In this document: positions 50,832-59,313 of the stretch, one piece after another
Position numbering within the stretch: the stretch's first letter is position 1
How the letters are laid out: each line of letters opens with the position of its first letter
NCBI GenBank assembly: GCA_963842955.1
Contig: CAWJIJ010000007.1
Coordinates: 62,001-126,000, forward strand
Length of the DNA stretch: 64,000 bases
Reading direction: 5' to 3'
Source of the DNA: JARFQW01 sp963842955
GTDB taxonomy: Bacteria > Pseudomonadota > Gammaproteobacteria > Steroidobacterales > XN24
Translations under genes and position numbers: made by a program
The notes under the pieces: generated by a model
What the model was told of the DNA's origin: nothing
Database searches by the model: none
The model's input: only the letters and a program-made list of their open reading frames with translations

Positions 50832-51527
50832 CTAGAAGCCATAGCTGAGCCCTATGGAAAGCGTGAGCGGGTTGTAGTCGAGGCCTTCGAGCTTGACCTC
50901 ATCGCCCGTGTCAAGGTCGGCCTCACCGAAGTACAGCCAGCGCAGCTCGGCTTCCCAGCGCAGTCGCCGGGACTGCTTGTAAGAAACTCCGCCGATGAGC
51001 TGAACCCCGAAACCGTCGTCCTCAAGATCCTCGTATCGTCCGTCGAAATCCCTTCCCTCCAGGTCGATATCGATTTCGTTGACCCACGCCACGCCAGCTC
51101 CCACATAGGGACTCCAGCTTCCCACCGTGGAGGCATCTGCAAAGTGGTAGTAGCCGTTCAGGGCCAAGGTCGAGGATGCATAATTGCCGTCATCCGCGAC
51201 GCGCCCGTCGTCCAGCTTGATTCTGTCGTTGTCATTGCTGCGATAGGCCCATTCGGCGTCGGCGCGCCAGCGCTCGCCGAACCATCGACCCAGCGACAAA
51301 CCGCCGATCCAGCCCGTGTCGAAGGACGCGTCGGCGCTCTGCGCGCCGCCGGCGTCGTTGAAGTCGTTGCTGTCATCGTCGGCCAGCCACGAAAGTCCGC
51401 CGGTGGCGCGCACGTACCAGTCGTCCTCCGCGCCGGCCGTACCCTGTACGCCCAGAAAAAAGGCAGCAGCGAGAGCGACAGTGGCCCGCGCAGACCTGGA
51501 TCGGGGCCGGGATATGCAATGGGTCAT
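50832..51527 (-). CDS. Outer-membrane beta-barrel protein
   Basis: 231 residues from ATG 51527, chosen because AGGAG lies six bases upstream; the frame is open further upstream. Signal peptide (TVALAAAFFLGVQGTAGA), then OmpW/OmpA-like barrel strands (DDWYVRATGGLSWLAD, SYKQSRRLRWEAELRWLYFG) ending in LSIGLSYGF with terminal Phe. Function unknown. First gene of the minus-strand unit ending in the two-component pair. Confidence 0.8.
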   Translation of the reverse strand: MTHCISRPRSRSARATVALAAAFFLGVQGTAGAEDDWYVRATGGLSWLADDDSNDFNDAGGAQSADASFDTGWIGGLSLGRWFGERWRADAEWAYRSNDNDRIKLDDGRVADDGNYASSTLALNGYYHFADASTVGSWSPYVGAGVAWVNEIDIDLEGRDFDGRYEDLEDDGFGVQLIGGVSYKQSRRLRWEAELRWLYFGEADLDTGDEVKLEGLDYNPLTLSIGLSYGF

Positions 51528-51617
51528 GGTGTACTCCTGTTCGTTGAGCTGTTGCCTGGTCGGCAGCCGCCGGAGGGCTGGATCAGGTTCGTGCGAAAGG
51601 AGGCTATGGCTGACGGC

Positions 51618-51656
51618 GTGAAACGCCCGTGAGGCGAATGTGAAGGGATCGTGAAG
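51618..51656 (-). promoter_or_regulatory. Four direct hexamers at 11-bp period, OmpR-family box
   Basis: GTGAAA (51618), GTGAGG (51629), GTGAAG (51640) and GTGAAG (51651), each start exactly 11 bases apart, 91-129 bases upstream of the outer-membrane protein ATG. In gene orientation: TTTCAC/CTTCAC hexamers separated by 5 bp, the geometry bound by OmpR/PmrA-type dimers. The cognate regulator is probably the one encoded at 49929-50627. Confidence 0.6.
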
Positions 51657-51723
51657 AGCCGTGTAATCGCAACCGGCGTGCTGCGTATTGAATGGCCTTC
51701 GGGGGCCATGACAGTCCCCTATA

Positions 51724-51761
51724 AGGCAACGGCTATGAGGCAACGGCTATGAGGCAACGGC
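51724..51761. repeat. Short tandem repeat, 14 bp x 2.7
   Basis: The unit AGGCAACGGCTATG is repeated twice exactly with a third partial copy, just past the end of the DUF72 gene. Probably replication slippage. Confidence 0.85.
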
Positions 51762-51766
51762 GACGC

Positions 51767-52660
51767 CTAAAGCAGAGCAGCCTGCTGCGGGACCGGCCAG
51801 GGTGGGAGATCGGGAAGGCCCGGCGCGGCGACGCAGGCCTGGAGTATCCGGTGAAAGCGCAAGGCCAGTTCGGGGCAGTGGCCGTTGTTCGGGCAATGAA
51901 TCATGACCCAGCTCTGCACGCCCTCGGCCAGGTGCGCCGCGCTGCGTTCCGCCCACTCGTGCAGATACGGCCCATTGCTGACGCGGTCCGGGTGAAGAAT
52001 GAGACGGGTGAACGACAGGTCGTTGTAGACCACCGCCCGAACCGGCAGATCGGGTTTTTCGTGGAGGGCCTCGAGCACCTCCGGATGGGACCGGTCTCCC
52101 TCGTATAACGGTCGGGAGTCCAGGACGACCCGCCCCAGCCGATGGCGATGCAGCGTTTCGTCGAGAATTTCCGGCTCGGAGAAGAATGCCGGATGGCGAA
52201 GCTCCAGCACGTGCTGGTGATCCGCGGACAGGCGCTTGAACAGGGCATCGAAGCCGGCCAGTTCATCGGGCCCGACCCAGGCCGGGAACTGCAGGAGAAG
52301 GGGGCCGAGGTGGTCGCCGAGGGGCTCGATGGCCTGCAGGAAGGCGCCAAGAAGCTGTGGGTCCTTCGCGCCCTCGTGGGTGATTTCCCGGGGCAGCTTG
52401 AAACAGAAACGGAAGTCGGTGCCGCGGACGGCCGCCAGCCACGCGCGGACGGTGTCTGGGTCCGGAATTCGGTAGAACGTCGTGTTGCCCTCGACGGCGT
52501 TGAACACCCGCGCATAGCCGTCGAGGGGCGTGAGGTGTGTGGGGAAGTAGCGGCCCCGCCAGGCGGGGAACGCCCAGGCCGGGAGACCGAGCCGGTAGGA
52601 CGGACCCGGGCCTGCGCCCGCGGGGGATCCGCCGGTGGCATCGCTGGGGGGCTTATCCAA
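51767..52660 (-). CDS. DUF72 (YecE-like) family protein
   Basis: 297 residues; the first plausible start is TTG 52660, since no ATG or GTG precedes the conserved region. DUF72 TIM-barrel-like fold: LGLPAWAFPAWRGRYFP, YARVFNAVEGNTTFYRIPD, FCFKLPREITHE, HVLELRHPAFF and VMIHCPNNGHCPELA. Biochemical function not established for the family. Confidence 0.88.
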   Translation of the reverse strand: MDKPPSDATGGSPAGAGPGPSYRLGLPAWAFPAWRGRYFPTHLTPLDGYARVFNAVEGNTTFYRIPDPDTVRAWLAAVRGTDFRFCFKLPREITHEGAKDPQLLGAFLQAIEPLGDHLGPLLLQFPAWVGPDELAGFDALFKRLSADHQHVLELRHPAFFSEPEILDETLHRHRLGRVVLDSRPLYEGDRSHPEVLEALHEKPDLPVRAVVYNDLSFTRLILHPDRVSNGPYLHEWAERSAAHLAEGVQSWVMIHCPNNGHCPELALRFHRILQACVAAPGLPDLPPWPVPQQAALL

Positions 52661-52800
52661 TGGAACGTGTTTCGGGGGTCGGGAATGTCACGATGGTGGT
52701 TTCGTCGCAGGCGGCCCCAGGGGATTCCGCGAGGTGAGGGTGCGTTGTCCCGGCCCCGACGCCCGAGGAAGGACAGGACGACGTATCGGGCCACGCGGAT

Positions 52801-52826
52801 AAAAAAAGGCCCCGCTGTGCGGGGCC
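52801..52826 (-). terminator. Terminator of PEP-CTERM gene A
   Basis: Minus-strand stem GGCCCCGC/GCGGGGCC with a 3-base loop, followed by a U tract, 42 bases after the gene A stop. Gene B has the same stem sequence. Confidence 0.9.
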
Positions 52827-52867
52827 TTGGATCGGTTTTTGTCGTGTCGCCCGTTCAGGCTCAGGGC

Positions 52868-53317
52868 TCAGGCGTTCTCGGGGACGGCCCGCAGCGCTGC
52901 GGGGCGACGCCGTCGGAAGGCCAGTCCAATGAGGCCGGCGCCGATCAGCAGCAGGGCACCCGGCTCCGGAATGCCGGTGGGGGCATCTTCGACGGAGATG
53001 TGAAAAATCCGGGACGGCAGCCTGAGGCTGTGGCCGTGGGCATCGGCAACCTTCAGAACCCGGAGAGAGTTCTCGTCCAGGTCAAATACGAAGCGAAACA
53101 ATTCGGTGAACTCGTAGCCCAGAATCGTGATCCCGCTGAACTCGGTCACCTCGAAGGTGCGCAGGTAGCCGTCCCCGTTGGCGTTGTGGCCGACAACCTC
53201 CCAACTCGAATAAAGCCCGGAGACATAGGACTGCCCCGTGATGCGAATGAGGCTGGCGGATGCTGCAACCGGCAGCAGGCCGAGGGCGATGACAAAAATG
53301 GCGAGGGTTTTTTTCAT
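52868..53317 (-). CDS. PEP-CTERM sorting domain protein A
   Basis: 149 residues from ATG 53317. Signal peptide (MKKTLAIFVIALGLLPVAASA), a beta-rich body with no recognised domain, and the C-terminal sorting tail: PEP motif (GIPEPGALLLIGAGLIGLAF), hydrophobic helix and RRRR cluster. PEP-CTERM proteins are cut and sorted by exosortase, usually beside exopolysaccharide genes; none is in the window. Sigma-54 promoter at 53396-53411. Confidence 0.9.
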   Translation of the reverse strand: MKKTLAIFVIALGLLPVAASASLIRITGQSYVSGLYSSWEVVGHNANGDGYLRTFEVTEFSGITILGYEFTELFRFVFDLDENSLRVLKVADAHGHSLRLPSRIFHISVEDAPTGIPEPGALLLIGAGLIGLAFRRRRPAALRAVPENA

Positions 53318-53395
53318 TGTTCTTGCCTGTCTTGTTTTTCTTCCAATCCGGCGCCGCCTTCTGTGAAGCGTTACCGTCTGATTCACTAGGAGTGC

Positions 53396-53490
53396 TGCAA
53401 AGCGCATGCCAGACAGGTTTTGCTTTTTAAATCAATCATCTAAGTAGGCGAGGAATTTCGGCGCGCAGCGGTATGTAAGGCTGGCCGACG
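53396..53490 (-). promoter_or_regulatory. Sigma-54 promoter and upstream activator motif, gene A
   Basis: -24/-12 element TGGCATgcgctTTGCA at 53411-53396 (minus) and, 62 bp upstream, CGTCGG-N5-CTTACA at 53490-53474. Same arrangement as genes B, C and D. The remainder of the gap from 53318 to 53620 holds nothing else recognised. Confidence 0.85.
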
Positions 53491-53620
53491 TTATGTCCGC
53501 CAGACAAAATGCCTTTCCGGCCGCGCGCCGGGTGTTTGCGCCGCCTCGCGCGGGTGAGGTTATTGCCTGGGTTCACCCTTGCCGCTGACTTGTTGGTGCC
53601 GGGGAAACGGTCTGCCAACG

Positions 53621-53643
53621 AAAAGGCCCCGCAACGCGGGGCC
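53621..53643 (-). terminator. Terminator of PEP-CTERM gene B
   Basis: Minus-strand stem GGCCCCGC/GCGGGGCC with a 3-base loop and a short U tract, 43 bases after the gene B stop. Confidence 0.85.
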
Positions 53644-53685
53644 CCTCAACTAATCGTCTGTCCCGACCCCTATAGGGTCCGAGGC

Positions 53686-54159
53686 TCAGGCTTTCTCTGG
53701 GCGTCGACGCCGACGAAGAGCGAGACCGACGAGGCCCGCTCCGAGGAGCGCAAGGCCGGCGGGCTCGGGAACGCCGACCGCTCCGGTCTGCACGATGTAG
53801 TCACGAACGTTCGCGTCCAGTCCGAAGAACGTGTCTTGAAATACGCCAAAGGACAGCGTGACAAGATTGCCAGTTGCCAACTTGTACTGAAAACGCTGCA
53901 GGTTCCGGATCAATGCGTCCGTGACGGAAACAGAGGCGTCATCTCTCCTCGTTCCGTCGGCGGTAGCGCCGGAGACGATGGCAACCGAAACGAGTTCATC
54001 CCGGGTCAGCTGGCCGAGATCGTTGGCCGTCGTACCGACATTGTCAAACTGGGCCGTCAAGACCAAACCGTTGCCATCAGTGAGGGTGACGTCCACGAGC
54101 GTTGCGTGGGAACTCAGCGGCAGGGCGATCAGGGCGATGGCAGCAAGTAGTCGTTTCAT
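53686..54159 (-). CDS. PEP-CTERM sorting domain protein B
   Basis: 157 residues from ATG 54159 (GAGG nine bases upstream; ATG 54168 sits too close to it). Signal peptide (MKRLLAAIALIALPLSSHA), unknown beta-rich body (LVDVTLTDGNGLVLTAQFD), and tail GVPEPAGLALLGAGLVGLAL with RRRRR. No cysteine in the mature part. Sigma-54 promoter at 54264-54279. Confidence 0.9.
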   Translation of the reverse strand: MKRLLAAIALIALPLSSHATLVDVTLTDGNGLVLTAQFDNVGTTANDLGQLTRDELVSVAIVSGATADGTRRDDASVSVTDALIRNLQRFQYKLATGNLVTLSFGVFQDTFFGLDANVRDYIVQTGAVGVPEPAGLALLGAGLVGLALRRRRRPEKA

Positions 54160-54263
54160 CGAAAGCATCCTCAGTCGGGAGACATGCACGTTGTTGCTGA
54201 AAGGATCAGATTCACCGACCTGATCGGTAGATACGCGCACTTCTTATCTGCTATACGGGAGAA

Positions 54264-54358
54264 AGCAAGAAGTGCGCCATATTCTGATTGCTCTAATTAT
54301 CAGGCAGTTACGCCAAGTCTGTCTGGTGGGTCCCAGAGTTGTGTAAGCTAATTCGACG
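54264..54358 (-). promoter_or_regulatory. Sigma-54 promoter and upstream activator motif, gene B
   Basis: -24/-12 element TGGCGCacttcTTGCT at 54279-54264 (minus) and, 62 bp upstream, CGTCGA-N5-CTTACA at 54358-54342. The rest of the 54160-54541 gap (to 54541) shows no gene. Confidence 0.8.
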
Positions 54359-54541
54359 TTATGTTATTTCGATCAACAGAGCTTCTCACCTGCCTTTTGG
54401 GGTCGTTCGGGCGGTGAAAAAGAGGGCTAATTATCTTACGATCCTTCCGACGCGTTACACCGAATGCCCGCCCGGCGCTGCACGCCCACGGCATATGGTC
54501 GGAGTCCAGGCGCGAGCGCCGGAGAAAAACGGAAACTGACT

Positions 54542-55015
54542 TCAGCTCCGGGAGAGGCGACGCCTCAAGGGCCTCCAGGCAAAGCCGAGCAAAGCCAGCC
54601 CCAGGAGAAGAATCGGCGCGGGTTCCGGAACGCCGACGGCTCCGTTCCCGAAAGGGCCTCCAGCGAAGTGGACGGTGAGACTCCTGAGCAAATCCTTATC
54701 GGCTTTCTGTACCCCGGCCAAGCTGTCTGCTTTGTACTTCAGCCTGGACACGATGGCGCCGGAATCCTTCACCTTGATCTTCAGCCCCTTCAGGGCCGCG
54801 AGCTGGAACCCGTCCAGTTTCCCTAGCCCGACGTCGCTGACATCCTTCTTCTCCAGAACGAGTGCGCCGGGCTCACCCAGGTCCGCGTCCCAGGTCCCTG
54901 AGAGGACAACCTGGCCGCCTTGTTTGATTTCGAAGCTGATGGGCACGGCGACACTGATGGCCGGTGCCAGGCCAATCAACAAAACGGTCAGTCCGAGAAG
55001 CTTTCTCATCGTCAT
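54542..55015 (-). CDS. PEP-CTERM sorting domain protein C
   Basis: 157 residues from ATG 55015 (ATG 55009 also possible). Signal peptide (MRKLLGLTVLLIGLAPAISVA), body with SFEIKQGGQVVLSGTWD and LKGLKIKVKDSGAIV, and tail GVPEPAPILLLGLALLGFAW followed by RPLRRRLSR. Sigma-54 promoter at 55087-55102. Confidence 0.88.
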   Translation of the reverse strand: MTMRKLLGLTVLLIGLAPAISVAVPISFEIKQGGQVVLSGTWDADLGEPGALVLEKKDVSDVGLGKLDGFQLAALKGLKIKVKDSGAIVSRLKYKADSLAGVQKADKDLLRSLTVHFAGGPFGNGAVGVPEPAPILLLGLALLGFAWRPLRRRLSRS

Positions 55016-55086
55016 CCCCGCTCTGGCGTGAGCCTCGATGGCCGCCTTGCAAGCCGTACTGAGGCAGGTAATCCTGAAGAGACCCA

Positions 55087-55182
55087 AGCAAGGCCTGTGC
55101 CAAAAAGATAAAGTTAAACAAAAACAGGGTAGTAGAGGAGACGTCTTCGTCGGTGCGTGCTGCGATGTAAGACAGGCCGACA
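55087..55182 (-). promoter_or_regulatory. Sigma-54 promoter and upstream activator motif, gene C
   Basis: -24/-12 element TGGCACaggccTTGCT at 55102-55087 (minus), a perfect consensus, and 63 bp upstream TGTCGG-N5-CTTACA at 55182-55166. Shares the 55016-55464 gap with gene D's control region. Confidence 0.88.
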
Positions 55183-55320
55183 ATATGTTAAGTCGGCCAT
55201 GTGGACCCGATGGCCATGCCACTTTTTGCGGGCGATTTCCGTGCTCGATGGTCTATCCGAAAGGAAGACTTTCCCGATGAGGTCATTAATGGCTCAGCAA
55301 AAACCTCGCATCACAGCCGG

Positions 55321-55417
55321 TGTCGGCATTCCTTACATAGAAGCTGAAAGTCATCACTCCCGTTATGTAAACCCATATCCAGCAAGGGCTTAAGAGGATA
55401 TTGGCCCGCCAGTTGCA
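55321..55417 (+). promoter_or_regulatory. Sigma-54 promoter and upstream activator motif, gene D
   Basis: TGTCGG-N5-CTTACA at 55321-55337 and, 64 bp downstream, -24/-12 element TGGCCCgccagTTGCA at 55402-55417. Divergent from the gene C promoter. Orientation relative to its gene matches genes A-C. Confidence 0.85.
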
Positions 55418-55464
55418 GCGTTTTGGGCAGGACAGACAGACCGCGCGATCAAGGAGCACGATCG

Positions 55465-56164
55465 ATGCAACGCTTTAAGACAGCCCTTATTCTTGCCGCC
55501 GCCTGCGTGAGCCTGCCGACCGCCGCTTCCGCCGGCATGATCGATTTCACCAGCAACGTCTGGGCCGGCGCCAACGGCAACGCCCAGGCTACCCGCGACC
55601 TTCGACGGAATCGACGTCACGGTGCGGGCGGCGAACGGTACCAGCGGCGCCAACTCGCTCTCGTTTACCCGCTTTGACGGCAACGTGCCGGGCAGCGTCT
55701 GCGGACCGCTCCTGTCCTGCAATTACGACGGCATCGGCATCGTCGATGACGAAATCACCTATGGCGATGGCAGGAAGGAAGACGTCGAGCGGGTCATCGT
55801 GACCTTTTCCGATGCCGTGACCATCACCGGCATTCATTTCTTCGACCTGTTTTTCAACACGGGCGTCGACCCGGTGCCCGGTGAGATGGCCCAGGTACAG
55901 GCCTTCTACGCCGGCGGCGGTTCCACGGGCTTCGGCGTCCAGCAGGCGGATGCCGGCACCGGCTGGGAATACTGGTCGGGCACCCTGGCTGACGTGACCA
56001 GGATCGAGTTCTTCGCCGACAGCTACCGCCTGGCTTCGCCGGCGTTCAGCGACTTCGCGCTGGCCGGCATCGAGGTCACCGGTGTACCCGAGCCCGCCGG
56101 CCTGGCACTGCTCGGCATCGGCCTTGCGGGACTCGCGTTCCGCCGCCGTGCAGCGGCGGCCTGA
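55465..56164 (+). pseudogene. PEP-CTERM sorting domain protein D, frameshifted
   Basis: Start ATG 55465 with AAGGAG eight bases upstream. Frame 1 gives a signal peptide (FKTALILAAACVSLPTAASA) and the start of the body (MIDFTSNVWAGANGNAQAT); it then runs into nonsense and stops at 55677. The expected continuation (TFDGIDVTVRAANGTSGA through GVPEPAGLALLGIGLAGLAF and RRR) is in the next frame to 56164. Removing one C from the CCC at 55592-55594 restores one protein of about 232 residues. The body resembles other PEP-CTERM proteins with FTGIHFFDLFF-like strands. Confidence 0.85.
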
Positions 56165-56201
56165 TCCGAAAGAAACCCTACGCTACCTGGGGGGGTAACG
56201 G

Positions 56202-56236
56202 CGGCGAGCTCCACTGGAGCTCGCCGTATTTTTTTC
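56202..56236 (+). terminator. Terminator of PEP-CTERM gene D
   Basis: Perfect 11-bp stem CGGCGAGCTCC/GGAGCTCGCCG with a 3-base loop, then a run of seven T. The rest of the 334-base gap (56165-56498) holds only the promoter at 56434-56461. Confidence 0.92.
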
Positions 56237-56433
56237 AAACCGGGCTAACCCTGTGACCGGGCCGGACTTCGCGGGATCGGCAGAACGCGGCGTCACACGG
56301 ACACCTCGCGATCCGTTGCGCCACGACAGGCCCGCCGCTCGTGGCCGCGGCTCATCGTCTCCCCGGGCACCCGCGTCGGTCCCCGATTGAGACCGGAAGG
56401 CGGATTTCTGCGACGGGTCGAGCGCAAGCAACC

Positions 56434-56461
56434 GTGACCCCGCCGGCATTGTCTATATAGT
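56434..56461 (+). promoter_or_regulatory. Sigma-70 promoter of the DUF885 gene
   Basis: GTGACC (56434-56439), 16-base spacer, TATAGT (56456-56461), about 38 bases before the ATG. Confidence 0.5.
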
Positions 56462-56498
56462 GTCCGCCCTTCATCGAGAAAATCATCGGGAGCGCAGC

Positions 56499-58271
56499 AT
56501 GGCGCCAGGCTCACGGCTATTCGTGTTCGGTTTCTTGCTGGTGGCGTGGGCAGTACAGGCGGCGGACGCCGACTGGGTTACAACCAGCAACCAGGATGCG
56601 CAGCAAGTCCTGAAGCTGCTTGCCGAGTTCAATCCCGAAGGCGCCGGCAGCATCGGGGTTGATGGACTGGACGAGGAGATCCTCGACCTGAAACCGGGGA
56701 TCTATGAGCGCAGCCGCAGGGCAAGCGAGAAACTTCTCGCGGAACTCAACGGCCGGCTTGCCGCTGAGACCCATCCCAAGGTGCGCCAGGACCTGGCGAT
56801 CCTGATCGAGTCGGTCGAGAGCAATCTCCATACGAGCCAGCTCGAGCGCGACAACATGCTGCCGTACTTCAACGTCAGCCAGACCGTTTTCCAGGGCATT
56901 CGTGGCCTGATTGATCCGCAGATCCCCGCCGAGCGGTATCCGGCCGCGGTGGTTCGCCTTCGCCGCTATGCGGGCCTGGAGGAAGGCTATACGCCGATCA
57001 CGGAGCTGGCGCGGGCCCGGACGGAAGAGCGTATGGGTATCGAGGGTCTCAGCGGCCCGTTCCGGGGCCAGGTCGCGCAGGACCTGGAGCGTTCGCCGAC
57101 CTTCATCGATGGCATCGAGCAGCTCCTGGCCGGAGCGGATCTGGAGGGCTGGCAGAAACCCTACGCAGTTCTCGCCAACCAATTGCGCGAGTATGACGAC
57201 TGGCTACGAGGAGAAATGCTGCCACGGGCCCGCGATGATTTCCGGCTGCCCAGGGCGATGTACGACGACGCCTTGCGCCAGTGGGGCGTCGATGCGCCCG
57301 CGGAGGCCCTCATAGAGCAGGCCACCCAGGCTTACATGGATATCCGCAACGAAATGGAGGCCCTGGCGCCGCTGGTGGCCGAAGCGAAGGGCTACGAAGT
57401 GACCAATTACCGGGACGTGATTCGCCTGCTGAAGCAGGAACAGATCCCCGGCGACGAGGTCCTCGAGTTCTATCGTGAAAGGCTGGGCGAACTGGAGACC
57501 ATCATCCGTCGCGAGCGGCTGGTTTCGCTGCCGGATCGCGAGGCGGGAATCCGCATCGGGTCGGCCGCCGAGACCGCCGCGCAGCCTTCGCCGCACCTGG
57601 ACATCCCCCGGCTGGTCGGCAACACGGGCGAATATCCGGACTTCGTCCTGCCCCTGCTCACGAAGGACGACAAGGGACAATGGGTCGGCAGCGACGATAC
57701 CTTCGATGCCGGCAGCTGGACCCTCACCGCCCACGAGGCGCGTCCGGGCCACGAGCTGCAGTTCTCCACCATGCTCGAGGGCGATGTGTCCATTACCCGG
57801 GCGCTGTTTGCGTTCAACAGCGCCAACGTCGAAGGCTGGGCGCTTTATGCCGAAGCCATTGCCAAACCCTACATGCCCCTCGACGGACAGATGATTTCCC
57901 TGCAGTTCCGCCTTGCCCGGGCCGCGAGGATGTTCCTTGATCCCATGCTCAACCTCGGACTGGTTACTTCGGAGGAGGCCAAACGCCTGCTGGTCGAGGA
58001 CGTGGTCCTGGGGGAGGGGTGGGCGCAAAATGAGATCGAGCGATACACGTATCGAATTCCCGGCCAGGCCACGGCCTATTACTACGGCTACGCCAAGCTG
58101 CAGGCCTTGCGGACCCAGACCGAGCTGGCCCTGAGGGAACAGTTCAACCAGCAGGCGTTCCATGATTTCGTGCTCGCGCAGGGCTTGCTGCCGCCGCACC
58201 TGCTGCGTTCCGCGGTGATGGAGGAGTTTGTACCGGCTCAGCGCAAGACCGCGGAAGCCGCGGGCAGATAG
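56499..58271 (+). CDS. DUF885 family periplasmic metallopeptidase-like protein
   Basis: 590 residues from ATG 56499 (GGGAG six bases upstream). Signal peptide (LFVFGFLLVAWAVQAADA), long helical body, and the zinc site HEARPGHE (HExxxGHE-type) in WTLTAHEARPGHELQ, followed by FAFNSANVEGWALYAEAIA with the third ligand Glu, and IPGQATAYYYGYAKLQAL. DUF885 proteins are M32/M3-like gluzincins of unknown substrate. Monocistronic. Confidence 0.88.
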   Translation: MAPGSRLFVFGFLLVAWAVQAADADWVTTSNQDAQQVLKLLAEFNPEGAGSIGVDGLDEEILDLKPGIYERSRRASEKLLAELNGRLAAETHPKVRQDLAILIESVESNLHTSQLERDNMLPYFNVSQTVFQGIRGLIDPQIPAERYPAAVVRLRRYAGLEEGYTPITELARARTEERMGIEGLSGPFRGQVAQDLERSPTFIDGIEQLLAGADLEGWQKPYAVLANQLREYDDWLRGEMLPRARDDFRLPRAMYDDALRQWGVDAPAEALIEQATQAYMDIRNEMEALAPLVAEAKGYEVTNYRDVIRLLKQEQIPGDEVLEFYRERLGELETIIRRERLVSLPDREAGIRIGSAAETAAQPSPHLDIPRLVGNTGEYPDFVLPLLTKDDKGQWVGSDDTFDAGSWTLTAHEARPGHELQFSTMLEGDVSITRALFAFNSANVEGWALYAEAIAKPYMPLDGQMISLQFRLARAARMFLDPMLNLGLVTSEEAKRLLVEDVVLGEGWAQNEIERYTYRIPGQATAYYYGYAKLQALRTQTELALREQFNQQAFHDFVLAQGLLPPHLLRSAVMEEFVPAQRKTAEAAGR

Positions 58272-58348
58272 ACCGCCGCCGGGGGATGAGACCAATGGCC
58301 CGAGCCGGTGCGCACATCGGCCGGGCCGGTCGATCCGATGCCAATGAC

Positions 58349-59185
58349 TCAGACGCCCGGCGCGGTATACCTGAACCGCCGCATCTGGCGTCGATGAGTC
58401 GACACAAGCGCGTCGATCTGGTCGGCGCGCAGTCGCCCTGGCCACTGGTTTTTCTTGCCGACCCGGAAGAACCGCCTGGCATTCGGGCTGCGTTCAACAA
58501 AGCCGAAAGCCGCTTCCTGCTTCCGGAGGGCCCCAAAGGTGCTGTGGGCAATAGCCTGCCTGATTCTTGCCTTGTCACCCGCGATGTTCAGGAACTTCAG
58601 GATCTCGCCAAACGACTTGGCCGGTTTGTCGAGAAGGTCCTCATAACGGACCACGTGGACAGGCGCGCCGGAAGTCCCGGTCCAGCTTTCGACATGGTTG
58701 GACCAGGAGGTGAGAACCGCGGCGACGTTGGCCTCGTCCGTCGGCGATCCGGTGAGCGGATCGTTCATGAACGCAATCGCCTCGTCCAGGGACAGGCCGA
58801 AGTGGTCGGCCAGTGACAATGCAACGTCCAGCGGGTGCCTGATCACATAGATCGCGCCCGCGGTTACCGTCATGTCGTGCAGCGTATGGCCTTCGTAGGC
58901 GCCCATGAAGCCGTGGGTCTTGGCGATCACCGTGCCCTGCCGGCTGGCAGCGATGTCCCGGTGCACCCGGGGCCGCAGCGCGCAGACCTCCGCCAGGCTC
59001 AGTTCCCCCAGGGGCCCTTCGACGTATGGCTCATACCAGTAGGGTTTTGACTCGTCCGCGAAGTGCTCGTCGAAGGCATTGATGTCCGCCGGTCCCGGCC
59101 CGTTTCCCAGGTAGTTCTGCAGGAAAGCGCGTATCCAGGTGTTGCCGGATTTCGGGTAGGACGCAAGCCACACGATGCTGCTCAT
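58349..59185 (-). CDS. Sulfotransferase domain protein
   Basis: 278 residues from ATG 59185. PAPS 5'-phosphosulfate loop SYPKSGNTWIRAFL, KTHG with a catalytic-type His, the 3'-phosphate motif VIRHPLDVALSLADHF, and VRYEDLLDKP. Cytoplasmic sulfotransferase type; acceptor unknown. It lies 128 bases downstream of the DevA-GAF gene on the same strand, so may modify the exported product. Confidence 0.88.
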   Translation of the reverse strand: MSSIVWLASYPKSGNTWIRAFLQNYLGNGPGPADINAFDEHFADESKPYWYEPYVEGPLGELSLAEVCALRPRVHRDIAASRQGTVIAKTHGFMGAYEGHTLHDMTVTAGAIYVIRHPLDVALSLADHFGLSLDEAIAFMNDPLTGSPTDEANVAAVLTSWSNHVESWTGTSGAPVHVVRYEDLLDKPAKSFGEILKFLNIAGDKARIRQAIAHSTFGALRKQEAAFGFVERSPNARRFFRVGKKNQWPGRLRADQIDALVSTHRRQMRRFRYTAPGV

Positions 59186-59313
59186 TCGCGACTGCCGGTC
59201 ATCACTGCAGGTGAGGCGCCAGGCTTGAGCCGGTCGCCCCCATGGATCGTACCGGCATGGGTAGCGGCCAATGTTGCTCATTGCCCGCCAGGCAGGCGCC
59301 ACAAGGGTCCCGC

